A DNA stretch of 64,000 bases, taken from assembly GCF_963082655.1 (NCBI RefSeq), contig NC_081552.1, positions 4,177,648 to 4,241,647 of the forward strand. Direction: 5' to 3'. The first letter of the stretch is position 1, and each line of letters opens with the position of its first letter. The translations under genes were made by a program, and so were the position numbers. This document shows, one piece after another, positions 33,131 to 43,370 of the stretch. The notes beneath the pieces are model-generated. The model was not told where the DNA came from. It made no database searches and saw only the letters and a program-made list of their open reading frames with translations. The stretch comes from Stomoxys calcitrans (lineage: Eukaryota; Arthropoda; Insecta; Diptera; Muscidae).

Positions 33131-34591
33131 GGGTGACATATTGGTATTAAAAAGTGCTAAATAGTACGAAATAGCTTATATTCGCCTACAGCTAGCGGGG
33201 ACAGCTAGAATTAAGTAACTTGATACGAATTATCAGATATGTCGTAACAAATCGTACCAGGAGCGGAAGAAAACTTACTAATTGTGGTGCAATTGGTAAC
33301 TTGAAAGCATATATTGGGCGACTAGAAGACTTTTTTGAAAATCGTACATATAGGTGGTACCTTAAGGTTCATAACAGAAGATTTTTTGGAATTCGTTCAT
33401 TTAATTTCTAAAACGTAGAAAATGGTAATCTTATGCAGAGTGGGATAAAGCTTTTTTAAATTTTTACAGTTAGGTATTAAAACGTACAAAATGGCACTTT
33501 CCTTATGTATTGAGCTGGTGCTCTGAAATTCGGGATACAGTTACACTTTGACAGTATATATTGAGTGACTAGAAGATATTTCTGATATTCGCACATTTGA
33601 GTACTAAAACGAACAACAACATTGAATTTTAATGGAGCTAGACCCTGCAGTTACACTATTTAGTTTTCAAAGCATGGGTTTTCAAATTTGTAGACTTAGA
33701 CGAAGAAACAAACAAACATTATTATTATTTTTTTCATATATGTATTTCCTTACAACTAGCATCCCAATTTTGAGAGCTTGAGATCACTCTGTAATGAAAG
33801 TACCATTTTGTATGTTCAAGTTCCCAAATGCACGAATTAAAAACAAATCTTCTAGCCGACCAATATTTAATGTTAGGGTGAACCCGATTCCAAATTTTGA
33901 GTGCTCTAGCGTAATTTGTAGAAAAAGTGTCATTTTGTATGTCTTATTGAGTTCATTCTAAGTATTAATAAAAATGCATTTACTTTCTTTTAAAAAATCC
34001 GCAATTACTTTTTGGGCAACCCAATAGTACCTAAATGTACGACTTTGAAAAAAATCTTTTGATCATCCAAAACTTGTCGCCAAGGTATAGATGTATCCCA
34101 ATTTGGAGATTGTTATCTTACTCCGTAAAGAATGCACCATATTGTACGTTTGAGTAACTAAATGCATCACAATTAATACGTTTTCTTCCACATGTCGCAT
34201 TTTGGTCAAGACTGCGACTGTGTTTGTCAAATTGCTTAATTCTAGCTGTTCCCATTCGCTGTAGGCAATGATGAGCTCTTGTGTATTATTTTACACTTTC
34301 TGCTACAACAATGTACAAATAGTAAATAGATCATTTAGTCACCCATCATATTTTCCTTAGTTGTACCTTCGTCCCAAATCTCAGACCTCTAGCTCCATCT
34401 GTAAAAAAATTATCACATGATACCAATTTTGGTACCAAAACGTTCTACTTTAATTAAATCTTTAAGGCACCCTTCATATTTTTCCTAGTTGTCCCTACAT
34501 GCCAAACTTCAGACCTGTAGTTCCATCAATAAAGAAAACACCAAATTGTTCCCATTTTGGTACCAAAATATTCGAATTTTAAATAGATCAC
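33130..34591. repeat. Family C repeat, middle part
   Basis: Variable-quality family C units, first in one orientation (33130-33640) and then inverted from about 33740. A mariner end (TTTTTGGGCAACCCAA) is embedded at 33950-34025. No gene is supported; short open frames here are repeat-derived. Confidence 0.6.
33950..34025. mobile_element. Mariner right-end fragment
   Basis: 'gagttcattctaag', 'taaaaatgcatttactttc' and the TIR ending in TTGGGCAACCCAA match the last 75 bases of the mariner MITEs at 11083 and 12168. The left end is missing, so this is a solo end of a truncated copy. Confidence 0.85.
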
Positions 34592-34594
34592 TTA

Positions 34595-35137
34595 TGGTGA
34601 TTTCGATTGTGAAAAAAAGTGCAGCATTTTTTCGACATGTTGCACTGAGATCGAAATTTTGTGTTCGATTCTCCAAAAAAGTGTAACCCCACCACCGGGT
34701 AAATGTTCGTTTGTAATGGTGTTGCCCACTGAAAGTGAAAAAATGCTGCATTTTCTACACCGTGGCTAGGCTAGGATGGAGAATGCCGCACTATAAATCA
34801 GCTGCTATCATCTCATGTGCATGCCACCGTTCAAGCAAATTTTGGTTGAAAAGAAGAAGAAGAAAACAATTTGTAGAATGTTTGGCAAAATATTCAAAAG
34901 AAATACATAAAAAAAGGAAAAAGTAATCGCGTTTTATTTAGCTAACGGCATATTAGATGCATTGCTACATTTTACAGCATTATTTGGTTGAAATTACAAT
35001 ATACGGGCATATTAACATGTTCGATTGAAAATGTAAAAAGTGTAAAACTATGAGAGGGATAAGGCAGCATTCCCAAAATGTTGTCCCGTATAAGTGCAAC
35101 ATTAGTGTAACATTTTTTTTCAGAATCGAAATCACCA
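34595..35137. mobile_element. PIF/Harbinger-type MITE with TTA duplication
   Basis: A 543-bp element with 27-bp terminal inverted repeats: TGGTGATTTCGATTGTGAAA at the left and TGGTGATTTCGATTCTGAAA inward from the right (2 mismatches over 27). It is flanked on both sides by TTA (34592-34594 and 35138-35140). Removing it restores the family C phrase 'gatcacttagtcatcc'. The 3-bp TTA duplication is the mark of PIF/Harbinger elements. Its only open frame, 34735-34926, is short, basic and unrecognised. Confidence 0.82.
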
Positions 35138-36245
35138 TTAGTCATCCTTCATATTTTTCCCCGTTGTACCCACATGACAAATTTCGGACCTGTAGATACA
35201 TCTACAAAGAAAGTACCAAATGGTACTAATTTTGGTATCAAAATATTCGAATTTTAAATAGATCATTTAGTCATCCTTCATATTTTTCCTCGTTGTATCC
35301 ACAAGCCAAATTTCGGACCTGTACTAATTTTGGTACCAAAATTAAAGAATTTTCATCATATTTTTCCTAGTTGCACCTACATGGCAAGTTTCCGACCTGT
35401 AGCTCCATCTATAAAGAAAATGCCAAATGGTATCAATTTTGGTGCCAAAATGATCGAATTTTAAACAAATCATCATATTTTTCCTCGTTGTATCTACATA
35501 CCAAAATTCGGACCTGTAGCTACATCTATAATAAAAGTACAAAATGGTACCAATTTATTTCATCATCATCATATATTTCCTAGTTCTACCGACATGCAAA
35601 ATTTCAGATTTCTAGCTTCATCTGTAAGGAAAGTACCAAATGGTATCAATTGCAGTACTAAACGCACGTTTTCTCTCATTACCAGTACTATTTTTTAAAT
35701 TTGTCCTTTTCGGCAGATGTCTTTTAAGACAAATTTCTAAATTTTAAGTCTATTCATCCGCTCTGTACAAAGCTCACCTATTTCGTACATTTTTGGTACT
35801 TTTTTTAGTACCTAAATGTACAAATTTCGAAAAACTCTTCTAGTCATCCAATTAAGTTTGCCATTATGTACCAAAGTTCCAAAATTCAGAGCTCTAGCTC
35901 AATTTACAAATAAAGTACCAAATAGTACCGATTGCGGCAATAAACGCACTATTTCTCCCACTTCCTGTACTATTTTCGAAAATGTTTGCCACCAAATCTT
36001 ATTTTTTCGAGACGCTCTTTAATTTGAGCCCAAAATCATAATTTTAGATTAATCCGTTCGTGCAGGGAAAATACACACAATTACGTACTCTTAGGTTCTT
36101 TTTAGTACCTAAACGTGTGAATATCACCAAATCCCGTCTTATCCCGTCCTTATACCAACATTTGTGCAAAATTTCATGATTCTACCTCTAGCCGTTTGGG
36201 CTGGGCGACGATCAGTCAGTCAGTCACGCTACTCTTTTATATATT
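35138..36245 (-). mobile_element. Family C repeat, right arm
   Basis: Repeated units 'catatttttcctngttgtaccnacat', 'aaatttcggacctgtagctncatct' and 'aaagtaccaaatggtac' with about 85-130-base spacing. It ends in 'agccgtttgggctgggcgacgatcagtcagtcagtcacgctactcttttatatat', the inverse of the left-arm start at 31632. The two arms therefore face each other. Confidence 0.75.
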
Positions 36246-36261
36246 TTGATAAAAATTAATA

Positions 36262-37345
36262 AAAACAAGTAAAAGCGCGCTAAGTTCGGCCGGGCCGCAT
36301 CTTATATACCCTCCACCATGTATCGCATTTGTCGAGTTCTTTTCCCGGCATCTCTTCTTAGGCAAAAAAAGGATGTAAGAAAAGATTTGCTCTGCTATTA
36401 GAGCGATATCAAGATATGGTCCGGTCTGGACCACAATTAAATTATATGTTGGAGACCTGTGTAAAATGTCAGCCAATTCGAATAAGAATTGCGCCCTTTG
36501 GGGGCTCAAAAAGTAAAATAGAGAGAACGATTAATATGGGAGCTGTGTCGGGCTATAGACCGATTCAGACCATAATAAATACGTATGTTGATGGTCATGA
36601 GAGAATCAGTCGTACAAAATTTCAGCCAAATCGGATAAGAATTGCGCCCTCTAGAGACTCAAGAAGTCAAGATCCCAGATCGGTTTATATGACAGCTATA
36701 TCAGGTTATGGACCGAATTAAACCATACTTGGCACAGTTGTTGGATATCATAACAAAGTACTACATGCAAAATTTCATTCCAATCGGATAAGAATTGCGC
36801 CCTCTAGAGACTCAAGAAATCAAGACCCAAGATCGGTTTATATGACAGCTATATCAGGTTATGGACCGATTTGAACCATACTTGGCACAGTTGTTGGATA
36901 TCATAACAAAACACGTCATGCGAAATTTCATTCCAATCGGATAAGAATTGCGTACTCTAGAGGCTCAAGAAGTCAAGACCCAAGATCGGTTTATATGGCA
37001 GCTATATCAGGTTATGAACCGATTTGAACCTTATTTGACATAGCTGTTAAAAGTAAGAATTAAATACGTCAGCTATATTAAAACATGGACCGATATGGCC
37101 CATTTACAATACCAACTGACCTACACTAATAAGAAGTATTTCTGCCAAATTTCAAGCGCCTATTTGTATTCTTTCGAAAGTTAGCGCGTCCTCAACACAC
37201 GGACAGACAGGGCTAAATCGACTTAGAATATCAAGACGATCAAGAATATATATACTTCGTTGGGTCTCAGAGCAATATTTCGATGTGTTACAAACGGAAT
37301 GACGAAATTAGTATACTCACATCCTGTGGTGGACTGTATCAAAAA
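36262..37345 (-). mobile_element. DINE-1/Helentron-like element, nearly complete
   Basis: The best-preserved family A copy. Left edge: AAAACAAGTAAAAGCGCGCT, the palindromic TTCGGCCGGGCCG, then TATACCCTCCACCATG. Right edge: 'gatcaagaatatatatacttcg', 'tgttacaaacggaatgacgaaatt' and a degraded inverse of the left 'ccctccacc' (TGTGGTGGACTGTATC). In Drosophila, DINE-1/Helentron-associated elements likewise have subterminal inverted TATACCC-type repeats, a Gly-rich-looking GTCC/GTCT tract, internal tandem units and a 3' hairpin followed by CTTGTTTT. The family assignment rests on that architecture. No protein is encoded. Confidence 0.75.
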
Positions 37346-37454
37346 AAAACACATTGGTCTAAGCTAAGGTTAATCCAACAACAAAATGATACACTCATGC
37401 TTTCAAAGAGGGCACAAACTTTAACATGTCCGTCGGTTACGCCAGGCGTTCGGC

Positions 37455-37705
37455 GTAAAGGGCGGACATGCTAACAACAGAAACAAATGTCAGTGATGGT
37501 TATCCCCTTACTAATGATGGCTACATTTGTGAGGTATTCAGCCATGTTAAAACTTCTCCACCAAATTGTGTCGCTATGCGGTACGCCGTTCGGACTCGGC
37601 ATAGAAAACGGAGCCTCTCATCATTGAGTGTAATCTTTTATCGGACTGCACTCATTGATATGATAGAAGTATGCCCTGTTACTTAATGGAATGTTTATGG
37701 GAGCT
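37455..37705 (+). mobile_element. tRNA-derived SINE, copy 5
   Basis: Plus-strand order: 'gggcggacatgctaac', 'aaatgtcagtgatggttatccccttactaatgatggc', 'ccgttcggactcggcatagaaaacggagcctctcatcattgag', 'cactcattgatatgatagaag' and 'cctgttacttaatggaatgtttatggg'. The A/B box head is scrambled near 37440, so it is probably transcriptionally dead. Confidence 0.78.
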
Positions 37706-39265
37706 TTAGGAGTGTACTTTCAAAAATATCCTCGTTTATGGGCCCTGCATGTGTAAGGCATCATTTACTTTTGTTATGCCTGTTCCACACTCTTCTAAAA
37801 GCGTTTTAGGATTCGCCTACTATTCTTTTTACTTTGCCTCAATGTTTATATGCCGTAAGATGTTCGTTTTATAACTGCATATAAGGCAGAGTGAAACGAT
37901 GTGTATTTAAGAGAGAGAAGTGTTCATTGTATAGATGTTGAGTCGCACGCACACACGCACACACACACACCACGTATTTCGACATGACGAGGCTACAATT
38001 ATATGGGAGTTTATTTTGGTGTTGCTGTTGTGTATTTTAAAATGCAATGCTTTGTTGTTATTGTTGTTGTTGCCAATGTTTGAGAGCAGTCCATGCATGT
38101 ACTTGAGACTGTACTGGCGTAATTGCAAAAAGACACAAAGTCATCGTCATCGTCTTCTCGCACTCACACTCGTAATCGTAGTCATCGCCATAGTAAGCAT
38201 CAGCATCAGCATCATTTCACATTCACATCAGCATCATTATCAACGCCATAGTCATCGACATCGTCATCGTCACCGCCGTCATTATTATAGGCATTAATGT
38301 AAGCACCCATACTTTCAGCCCAGCATCCATCTATCCATCCATCCAGTCTTACACATTCACACGCTCTGTCTCTTGAAATATTCGTATTTTCTTCTGTCAT
38401 TTGGTCTTTTCCGTCACAACAATCGTGTAAAATATTTATCTAGAAACGGAAGTGGAAGAGAAAAACGCCAACAATCAGCCAAACGGACGCTTCGAATATC
38501 TTTTGTTGTGTTGTGATTCTTTGCTTTTTTTTTTCTTTTTCATTTCATTTCTCTTTGCATTTTTACTTTTTTACAATTTGTAGTCTCTTGGTAGAGGGGG
38601 GCAAGGGGGCATTCTCCTTTTACAGACAAATGAAATTCTCAGGCCAAAGTTCGAGTACAATGGGACGTATGAATGATTTGTGAAATGAGTTCATTCATAC
38701 CATGAGTACGTAGCCCAAATACATTTTAGGCAAATGGAAACGGAGCCCAACCACCACACATTGAAAAACAACAACAGTGCTAACACTTTAAAATGAGGCA
38801 TTGATGATAACGACAATGCTAAATTTATGCCGCCCGTATCGAAGAAGACCCTTTACCCCATATCCTTGAAAAGGATAAATATGGAGATTTGAGGATGTGT
38901 TGAATTATATTTATGAAAGGAATAAACATTTGCCAAAAACATGTCATTAAAGTAGATCTCATCAATAAAAGCCCATACAAAAGCAAAAAAAGGGGACCGA
39001 ATACAGACAGACTTCTCCCAAGAAATTGGATTTCACCAAACAGAAAAGGATAAAAATTGGAATAACCATATGAATTATTTTATGAAATGGCTTTTTATGA
39101 AAATAATAACATTTTACATCAGGGAATCAAACGTCAACGAAGCATTTATGGAATTTAAATTTCCAAATCATGAAATGAATAAAATTGAATTTTTAATAAA
39201 ATTTTATGCAAACAAAAATTTTAAATAATATCACGACTTTTAGCAGATTTTTTTTTATAATGATT
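37705..39265. other. Single-copy-looking DNA, no supported gene
   Basis: Frames at 37935-38297 and 38212-38400 are His- or Asp-rich translations of (CATCAT/CATCGT)n simple sequence. A T-rich stretch and AT-rich DNA follow. No repeat family or exon signature identified. Confidence 0.45.
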
Positions 39266-39475
39266 ATAAGGGTGATTATTTAGCTATTATCTTTTTGGCA
39301 ACACTGATTTAAACAGCTCACGCACCTTTTTGTGTTTTGTTTCACTGTGAAACATCTTCAGTTTTGTCTACAATTTAACCATGAATCTTCTCTTACAAAC
39401 GAACAACGCTTGCAAATTTTTGAATTTTATTATCAAAATGCGTGAAAGTTCATCGCGCGCTCAATTTTTCTCATT
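39266..39475 (+). pseudogene. Tc1/mariner-like transposon 5' fragment
   Basis: Begins 'gggtgattatttagctattatctttttggcaacactg' and leads into an ATG at about 39380. Translation across one or two small shifts gives N-terminal phrases resembling 'MN.L..EQRLQI.EFYYQNA.....HRA', as in a widespread group of fly Tc1/mariner-type transposases. Everything after the first 40 or so codons is gone. Confidence 0.5.
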
Positions 39476-39539
39476 TTTTGCTCAATGGATACGTAAATCA
39501 GCAGAAGTTATACAAACTACATTTAGTTGAAGGGAATAC

Positions 39540-40310
39540 CAGCAAAAATTAAAGCTTCTAGGAACCGAACAAATATTATCGAGGTCCGGTTTATATGGGG
39601 ATATATCAGGTTCTTCACCGATTTAGACCGTACTTGGCACAGTTGTTGGAAGTCATAAGAGAACACTATCTGCAAACTTTAGCTTAATTGAATAACAATT
39701 GCAGCTTCCTCAAATTGCTCAAGAAGTCAAATCGGGAGATCGGTTTATATGGGAGCTATATCTAAATCTGAACCGATATGGCCAATTTGCAATCCGCAAT
39801 GACCTACAATAGTAAGTAGCCTTACGCGTTCGATCGCTATCGTGATTTCGACAGACGGACGGACTGACAAGTCAAAATAGATTCAGAATGTCGAGATGAT
39901 GAAGAATATTTCGAGGTGTTATGTTATGGTGGTGGCTATAATAAAATGCCATCGGAGAATCAAAAACAAGTAAAAAGGCATTAAGTTTGGCCGGGCCGAA
40001 CTTTGGATATCCACCACCTCGAGTATATATGTAAATCCCATTTCGTCACAATCCGGTGAAAATGGGGTAACTTAAGCAACCAAATTCGGCACGGACATTG
40101 AGTGGCCTAATATATATGTCACTTTTCAATTTTGTAGAACAAAATATTGGTCTTTTTGGCAGATATATCCAATTATAAGCCGACCTGATATCGTGAGGCT
40201 CAGAAAAACTCAAATTTCAGTGAAATCGGATAAAAAATAATGCATTTATGGGTATTAGACCCTTTATCGGCAGATAGGTTGTGTGCCGTAGTATAGCCCC
40301 AATACAGTCC
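39540..40310 (-). mobile_element. Two abutting DINE-1/Helentron-like pieces
   Basis: 39545-39960 starts 'ccagcaaaaattaaagcttctaggaaccgaacaa' (also found at 57290) and ends with the reversed 5' module and 'ggtggtggctataataaaa'. At 39964 a second piece opens with AACAAGTAAAAAGGCATTAA and GGCCGGGCCGAA. A LINE fragment follows from 40310. Confidence 0.65.
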
Positions 40311-40800
40311 CAGTCTTCATCTTAGAGTCATCTATAAAGACCGACGTATCATTCTCTACTAACACATTATTCGCTTTCTACTCCTCCTTTTCGGGAAAAT
40401 GAAACCCGAAACCTCCTCGGTCTGCCCACCGCATCAATAGTGTCCAGAAGCGAATCTTGTCCGTATTCTGTCTTCTCCAGCATGTCAAGTTCCCTCAGCC
40501 TAAGCGCAACCTTGACCGCACAGTTCGGAATATAGACCTTGACATGTTGCATACCTAGCATTGGGAACACTCTCACGCTATCCCTATTATGATTCAACAG
40601 AATTCGTTTACCACTATGTTCTAGAGAATTAGCGAGAACACCTCTCCCTGAAGCGTTCCCCTTATTAACGGCCTTCTGACCACACTATCTCCGCCATCGC
40701 GTGCTCCTTCAGCTAGCGAGACGTCTCGACTTCTCGCCTCACTATGTGGAGGGCCGTCTTCTCCGACCTGCCCTTAAGGTTTGATCGAAATTCTACATAC
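40310..40800 (-). pseudogene. LINE reverse transcriptase fragment (R1/I-like)
   Basis: Minus-strand translation near 40640-40680 gives VRRPLIRGTLQGEVFSLIL, a damaged form of the RGTPQGGVLSPLLWN block of RT. Frame 40367-40597 then gives CAVKVALRLRELDMLEKTEY, resembling the region after the RT thumb in RNase H-bearing LINEs. It is inserted in a DINE-like element that resumes at about 40800. Confidence 0.65.
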
Positions 40801-40915
40801 GAGTATTAAATTTCAGCAAATTTTAAATTCGACGACTTATCCTGCATATCCAATGTGGTGTAGGGTATCAAACGGTCGGCTTCGCCCGATTTTAGCCCGT
40901 CCTTAGTTGTTTGTT
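40800..40915. repeat. DINE-like terminal scrap
   Basis: 'aatgtggtgtagggtatcaaacggtcggcttcgcccgattttagcccg' followed by 'ccttagttgttt' is a degenerate hairpin end of family A type. Confidence 0.5.
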
Positions 40916-40919
40916 AATA

Positions 40920-43065
40920 AAATTGTTTTGTTTGAAATGTCAAATGCTACATTTTGTAATTAGCATAATTGCCTCTTTAAATTTACGATACATTTAAATA
41001 AACCTATTTCAAACCTACACAAAGTTTTGTGAATAAGGCCGTCAATGTTTTACAAAATCTTCTGCAAAATCTAGGTTGTCATGAAATTTTCTATAAAAAT
41101 TTAATATCGCGAATTTTTCTGTAAGAAACAAACTTTTTAAATGAAATTCATATCCCAATTAGCTTATACAACTATCACTCTAGGTAAACATTATCAATGG
41201 AACTTCTTGTAAATAATTCCAAATATGCCAATGCTCTTGAACAATGCACTCAAAATTAGATCTTTGGTGAAGCCATCTTTTGTGAAATATTTCATAAATC
41301 CCATCAAAACCTTTGCCTGCAAAGAAATTTTCTTGATCCACATTTTTTCGTTAGTTAAGGCCACCATAGCCCCAAGTACAAAACTAACTGTGCATATGTT
41401 TGTAACTAGATGCGTGTGTGTGTTTGTGGACATGCATGCATGGGACATACGGCAGGCAGCCTATTGCCGGAAAATTTATCATATTCAAGAATACTTTAAG
41501 TTACCCTAATCCCAGTAATCCTCAGCCATATGTTGCAGCAGCCCAAAGCCAAACAACAAAATCGCCAAACTTAATAGAGAGAGGGGCTGGCTGGCTGGCT
41601 GGCCACCCACCCACCTTCAAGCCGCAAATAAAACAGCACCAAAAACAAATAAAAATAACACAAAAAATAAAAGGGAAATAACAAACATTCTCACTCAATG
41701 GCAATGGGACATTAAGCAGCAGCGAGAGCAGAAGAGAGATGGAGAGAAGAGATGGAGGCACGTACACACACACACACACACAGTGAGAGTGGTAGTAGGG
41801 CTAAGTACATAATCATAAAAACAAACGGACAACGGTGCCGCAACAAACAAAAATAGAAATTAGAAAACTAACCAAACAAGAAGAAGCAGCAGCAGCAGAG
41901 CCCACGAAGAAGCATTGAAACTGTAATAACTGCAAACGATGCGGTCGGATGGTCGTTTTCCATCACTACACATTTGTATAGAGCATGCACGAGCGAGTGA
42001 GAGAAAGCAAACACCATGGAGAAAGAGCGTGAGTATGTAATTTATAACCACGAATATGAATTCGTGCTATTGTTTTTCTTGTTGTTGTTGTTGTTGTTAT
42101 TATTGCAGCAGTTGTTATTATGGCATAAAAACTTGAAGTGCAATTTATAATACCAGGGATTAGTAAAGGAATTAGTGTGTTATGTCAGTATGCTGGCTGG
42201 TATGCCAGCGAGGATGAGTGCAAGCACAAAGGTCTTAAGCGACTACGAGTATGGCTCATTCAGCTCAGCACACACCCGAACACATACTCGTATAAACCTT
42301 CCGTATGGCTGTGTGATGAAGATTGTTTTGATGTGGAAATGCTTGCGTATGCTCCCCCCGGCTCCCCCTATCCTTAGCATAAGGAGGTATAATGCTGATG
42401 CAGCAGCTTAAATGTACAACACAAATGAACATAATATCACTAACACACAATACTCGTACTCAATACTCAACGCATGCTACATGCAGACGTACACAAATGT
42501 TGGGGGATATAACGACTATGCTGCCAGATTCGAAGATATTTTTGTTGGCCAACAAACTGAAATAACATTCTAAGGGTTTTATGTGGTTGTTTAACTAACA
42601 CAAACCATGCCATAACTATTTCTACCACTGAAATTTTCATTTTTATCAAACAGAGCAGGCCGATACAAACTTTGAGCAGTCAAAAGGGGATGATTAGTGA
42701 ATTTTATAGAACCTCTATACCTTTTTTAGTTACCATAATTTTTCACATCTATATATCTCCGAAACATACTGCCAGTGGAGTTGTAAGCGTGTTTGAAGTT
42801 GTTAACAAGGTACGTGAGCATCTGTGTATGCGATGGTCTAGAATTTGGCCTAGTTGCGGATTGTGGCTAGCCTTTCATCCATCGGAGTAAACCGGAAGAC
42901 AAGGTGTTTCAGTCTCCAAATAAGCACAAACCCACACACAAATTCATGCCTCGTATCAAGAGAGCTATAATATAGGGCGTCACCTTTAACGCTTTTCCCA
43001 AACCATCGCACTTCCTGTAACGCTAATATCACTTATTCAGTACATCGACAAGTGCGTATACTGCA
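40920..43065. other. Single-copy-looking DNA with microsatellites
   Basis: No exon-like frame; the frames present are low-complexity or lack codon bias. Simple tracts include (GGCT)n near 41585-41603, (CA)n at 41765-41782, GCAGCA near 41886 and GTTGTT near 42078-42098. A (T)n/(TTTA)n tract at 43075-43110 marks the start of the LINE 3' tail. Confidence 0.45.
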
Positions 43066-43370
43066 CCTTATTTAATTTTTTTTTTTTTTATTTAATTTAT
43101 TTTATTTATTTGATGAATACCTACACAACAAGATAAAAAATCTTATAATTATAGTGCAGGCTTATAAGAACAGTCATATATCCTTTGAAAAAAAATAATA
43201 ATAAAAATAATATAAAAATTTTAAGGAAATATAAAAGAAATGTAAAAAAATTTTTTGAATATTAATGATGGAAAAACAAATTATTGAGAAAAATAATAAA
43301 TTAAAATAGTTTTCACTTTAAGGAAGAAGTTAACAATGTTTAAAAGGAGAGAAAAACAATTTTTGAATAA

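Noticed and set aside
34735..34926. 63-codon basic frame inside the PIF-type MITE as a functional transposase
   Set aside because: Too short and without a recognisable catalytic or Myb-like domain; kept only as a curiosity in the findings.
37935..38297. His-rich 120-codon frame and opposite Asp-rich frame
   Set aside because: Both are translations of CATCAT/CATCGT simple sequence; no start, splice or homology evidence.
41750..42060. Short frames around 41522-42051 as a small gene
   Set aside because: They are generated by CA, GAGA and GCAGCA microsatellites, with no consistent coding signal.
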